Shown piece after piece: positions 61,337 to 64,000 of a stretch of 64,000 nt of DNA (its first letter is position 1; each line of letters starts with the position of its first letter). The position numbers and the translations under genes are program-made. A model generated the notes under the pieces. That model ran no database searches and was not told the origin of the DNA. It worked only from the letters and a program-made list of their open reading frames with translations. The stretch covers positions 1 through 64,000 of the forward strand of contig JALELK010000040.1 of assembly GCA_022768745.1 (NCBI GenBank), given 5' to 3'. Source of the stretch: Lachnospiraceae bacterium. Its GTDB lineage: Bacteria > Bacillota > Clostridia > Lachnospirales > Lachnospiraceae.

Positions 61337-61958
61337 GGGGGCCAGACGTTCCAACAATCAGATGTTGGCGGCGGCGAATCCTTTTGCCTTTGGTCAGTTT
61401 GAGGTGTATCAGGGCAAAAGTACATATACAGTAGTCAGAGCAGAAATATCAAATTATTTTCGGGAATTGGCAGAAGATTTTGATATGGTTTGCTATGGCT
61501 ATTATTTTTTGGAAATGACAGAGTATTACGCTCAGGAAAATTTGGATGAAAAAGAACGGCTCAAGCTCTTATATCAGACCATGAGAGCGTTGGAAAGTCG
61601 CAAGTTTGCCTTCCCCTTTATCCGGGGAATTTATGAATTGCGAACTATGGCAATCAACGGCGAATATCCCAACGTGTATTCCTGCGTTAAATGCGGAAAA
61701 GAAGAAAAGTTAGAATTTTTTAGCATGCCCTTAAGAGGCTGTGTCTGTACAGAGTGTCAGAAGGAGTCGGGGGGCAACCCTATCGACCACTCCACTTTAT
61801 ATGCTATGCAGTTTGTGATTTCCACCCCTATAGAAAAGTTATACACCTTCCAACTGTCAGAAAAGGTTATGGGAGAATTTTTAAATCTTTTAAATACTTA
61901 TCGGAGCCATTATGTTGGGCACAGGTTTCGCTCAGAGGAGTTTTTGGAACTGTTGTAA
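61221..61958 (+). CDS. recO: DNA repair protein RecO
   Basis: RecO helps load RecA onto single-stranded DNA coated by SSB. The 245-residue protein has the N-terminal OB-fold with Thr-Gly-Met-Val-Leu and Gly-Glu-Tyr-Asp segments, a helical middle, and zinc Cys pairs near residues 155-158 and 176-180. The start is GTG at 61221, supported by an AAGGAGAGG site about 10 nt upstream and by homology beginning at once after it. Confidence 0.95.
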   Translation: MGFNIVLTGMVLSAIPIGEYDKRITILTKERGKITAFVKGARRSNNQMLAAANPFAFGQFEVYQGKSTYTVVRAEISNYFRELAEDFDMVCYGYYFLEMTEYYAQENLDEKERLKLLYQTMRALESRKFAFPFIRGIYELRTMAINGEYPNVYSCVKCGKEEKLEFFSMPLRGCVCTECQKESGGNPIDHSTLYAMQFVISTPIEKLYTFQLSEKVMGEFLNLLNTYRSHYVGHRFRSEEFLELL

Positions 61959-61973
61959 TAAGAGGGCTTGGTC

Positions 61974-62002
61974 TTGAAAAAAAGATGTTGACATAGTATA
62001 AT
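61974..62002 (+). promoter_or_regulatory. Probable promoter of the membrane-anchored unknown gene
   Basis: TTGAAA at 61974-61979 and TATAAT at 61997-62002 are 17 nt apart. A TTGACA at 61990-61995 is too close to the -10 to be its -35. Confidence 0.7.
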
Positions 62003-62042
62003 AGTGCGGATTGAATTTAGAGATGTTGTGAGGAGAATTGTC

Positions 62043-62753
62043 ATGAGTGAAGTGAAAAATAGAAAATCTTCAACGAATGGGGACAGATCGAAGAACAGAC
62101 AGCTACAGAGAAAAAAGGTGATGCGGAATCGCCTGATTGCCCTGATTATTATCTGTGTAGCCGTGGTGGCACTGATTGTCTTAGGCGTGTGTAAATTGAC
62201 CGGAATCTTTGACAAGATGCCGGAGAACAGCACCCTTGCAGTGGGCAGTGACGGCAAGGTGGTATACCAGGAAGTGACTTCCTTTGGAGAGGACTTTTAT
62301 AATAAAAATGAGTTAAAATCCTTTGTGAAGGACGCTATTAAGGAATACAATGACAAAAACGGTAACAAGATTAAGCTTGATACGGTTAAGGTCAAAGGTG
62401 ACGTGGCATATGCAAAAACTACTTATGCTTCCGTAAAGGACTACAGTAAGTTTACCGGTATTGAGTTGTCTTCAGGCAAGATGAAGCAGATAAAGAAAAA
62501 TTATGATTTTGACGATGCTTTTGTATCTGTAAAGGATGGCAAGAAGGGGGCGACTGCAAAGGCAGTTGATATCACTTCCCAGTCAAAATTAAAGGTATTG
62601 GTAATCAAGGAAAATGTGACGGTTCAGGTGGATGGTACGATTTGCTATGTCTCAGATGCAGACACAGAGATGGTGGATGAGAGTACCGTTACCATTTCAC
62701 AGCCGGATGGCAATGAAGATGCAACTCAGTTGACATATATTATTTATAAATAG
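62043..62753 (+). CDS. Membrane-anchored extracytoplasmic protein of unknown function
   Basis: The start is the ATG at 62043 with GAGGAG about 8 nt upstream. Of 236 residues, the first 28 are basic and polar, one hydrophobic helix (about 29-50) follows, and the rest is a Lys/Asp/Val-rich domain with no Cys-based or catalytic motif. The helix is not followed by a lipobox. The topology is type II, with the domain outside. No known family is recognised. It sits directly upstream of glyS with 14 nt between them, so they may be co-transcribed. Confidence 0.7.
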   Translation: MSEVKNRKSSTNGDRSKNRQLQRKKVMRNRLIALIIICVAVVALIVLGVCKLTGIFDKMPENSTLAVGSDGKVVYQEVTSFGEDFYNKNELKSFVKDAIKEYNDKNGNKIKLDTVKVKGDVAYAKTTYASVKDYSKFTGIELSSGKMKQIKKNYDFDDAFVSVKDGKKGATAKAVDITSQSKLKVLVIKENVTVQVDGTICYVSDADTEMVDESTVTISQPDGNEDATQLTYIIYK

Positions 62754-62767
62754 AGAGGGAAAAATCA

Positions 62768-64000
62768 TGGAAAAAACAATGGACAAAATCGTTGCTCTTT
62801 GCAAATCAAGAGGATTTGTGTACCCGGGTTCAGAAATTTATGGTGGTCTGGCAAACAGCTGGGACTACGGAAACCTTGGTGTGGAGTTGAAAAACAATAT
62901 TAAGAAGGCTTGGTGGCAGAAGTTTGTACAGGAGAATCCTTACAACGTTGGTATCGACAGTGCCATTATTATGAATCCTCAGACATGGGTGGCTTCTGGT
63001 CACTTAGGTGGTTTCTCCGACCCTCTGATGGATTGTAGAGAATGTCACGAGCGTTTCCGTGCTGACAAAATTATCGAAGATTTTGCAGGAGAAAATGACA
63101 TTACATTGGAGACATCTGTGGATGGATGGACTGCAGAGGAAATGATGGACTTTATCAAAGAACACAGTGTTCCGTGTCCGACCTGCGGCAAGCATAACTT
63201 TACCGATATCCGTCAGTTTAACCTGATGTTCAAGAGTTTTATGGGTGTTACCGAGGATGCAAAGAATACCGTTTATTTAAGACCTGAGACTGCGCAGGGT
63301 ATCTTTGTAAACTTCAAGAATGTACAGCGTACTTCCAGAAAGAAGCTTCCATTTGGTATCGGCCAGATTGGTAAGTCTTTCAGAAATGAAATTACACCTG
63401 GTAACTTTATTTTCCGTACCAGAGAGTTTGAGCAGATGGAATTGGAGTTTTTCTGCGAGCCCGGAACAGATTTGGAGTGGTTCCAGTACTGGAGAGGTTT
63501 CTGTCGTGACTGGTTACTTTCTCTGGGAATGAAAGAGGAAGAACTTCGTCTCCGTGACCATGATCCGGCGGAACTGGCATTCTACTCAAAGGGTACTACC
63601 GATATTGAGTTTATGTTCCCATTCGGTTGGGGCGAACTCTGGGGTATTGCCGACAGAACCGATTATGATTTAACTCAGCATCAGAATACATCCGGTCAGG
63701 ATTTGACCTACTTTGACGATGCAAAGGGTGAGAGATATGTTCCATATGTCATTGAGCCATCTCTGGGAGCAGACAGAATTTTACTTGCTTTCCTCTGTGC
63801 AGCTTATGACGAGGAAAACATCGGAACAGAAGAAAAGCCGGATATGAGAACCGTGCTTCATCTTCATCCGGTATTGGCACCGGTTAAGATTGGCGTGTTG
63901 CCACTTTCTAAGAAGTTAAATGAGGGCGCAGAAAAGGTATTTGCTCAGTTGTCAAAGAAGTATAACTGTGAGTTCGATGACAGAGGAAACATCGGAAAGC
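62768..64000 (+). CDS. glyS: Glycyl-tRNA synthetase, single-chain type (5' part)
   Basis: The first 411 codons are in the window and the gene continues beyond it. The protein opens with the Arg-Gly-Phe-Val-Tyr-Pro-Gly-Ser-Glu motif and Gly-Leu-Ala-Asn-Ser-Trp-Asp-Tyr-Gly. Cysteine pairs (Cys-Arg-Glu-Cys near 92 and Cys-Pro-Thr-Cys near 138) suggest zinc. Class II motif 2 has Arg-Pro-Glu-Thr-Ala-Gln-Gly and Gly-Lys-Ser-Phe-Arg-Asn-Glu. This is the alpha-2 single-chain form, not the alpha/beta form. The 14-nt gap before it leaves no room for a T-box. Confidence 0.96.

Noticed and set aside
61990-62002. TTGACA next to TATAAT as a promoter pair
   Set aside because: The two hexamers are only 1 nt apart; the TTGAAA at 61974 with 17-nt spacing is the better -35.
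62754-62767. A T-box leader for glyS
   Set aside because: The gap before glyS is only 14 nt, too short for a T-box.

Overview
The window looks like a chromosomal stretch of an anaerobic, motile or pilus-bearing Clostridia, most likely a Lachnospiraceae. The evidence is moderate GC, strong AGGAGG-type ribosome binding sites, AddAB instead of RecBCD, a priA-def-fmt-rsmB-rlmN-stp-pknB-rsgA-rpe-thiN cluster in Firmicutes order, an era-yqzL-recO order, a meso-diaminopimelate type MurE, and 2-hydroxyacyl-CoA-dehydratase-like genes. No tRNA, rRNA, CRISPR array, prophage or transposase gene was seen.

Layout: (1) 1-10552 is the end of a type IV pilus operon: a PilO-like protein, four prepilin-like proteins and a 1748-residue exported protein that may be a tip component. 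(2) 10693-12099 is pyrBI. (3) 12093-12761 is a 669-nt near-palindrome with no gene. (4) 12814-25953 is a twelve-gene housekeeping operon led by murE, whose -35 box sits at the edge of the palindrome. (5) 26042-26785 is a DUF975 membrane protein, followed by a second giant palindrome (26859-27374). (6) 27402-34434 is addBA, followed by a small acidic protein, a PpiC-type lipoprotein and a histone-H1-like DUF6465 protein. (7) 36557-45260 is a redox cluster: a CooC-like ATPase, two dehydratase/double-cubane-type proteins, their ATP-dependent activase, a 55-residue membrane protein, an acetyl-CoA-synthase-like fragment protein, a 957-residue ferredoxin-flavoprotein and a HypA-like nickel protein. 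(8) 45317-48153 holds a DtxR/MntR-type regulator, an Rrf2 regulator, a small Cys-tailed protein and a chemoreceptor. (9) 48305-61958 is a long co-directional run: leuB-ilvD-ilvB-serC-serA-DUF1015, mscS, an M16C peptidase, era, yqzL, recO. (10) A membrane-anchored unknown and the start of glyS close the window.

The two most unusual things are the redox cluster and the giant hairpins. The cluster combines parts normally found in three different systems: dehydratase activation, CODH/ACS and hydrogenase nickel maturation. It lacks the CoA-transferase and acyl-CoA dehydrogenase of amino-acid fermentation operons, so it may be an undescribed ATP-driven, nickel-linked low-potential reductase. The giant hairpins share an architecture (perfect GC-rich outer arms, a long imperfect rod, a branched tip) but little sequence. 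They could be large structured RNAs or a mobile palindromic repeat.
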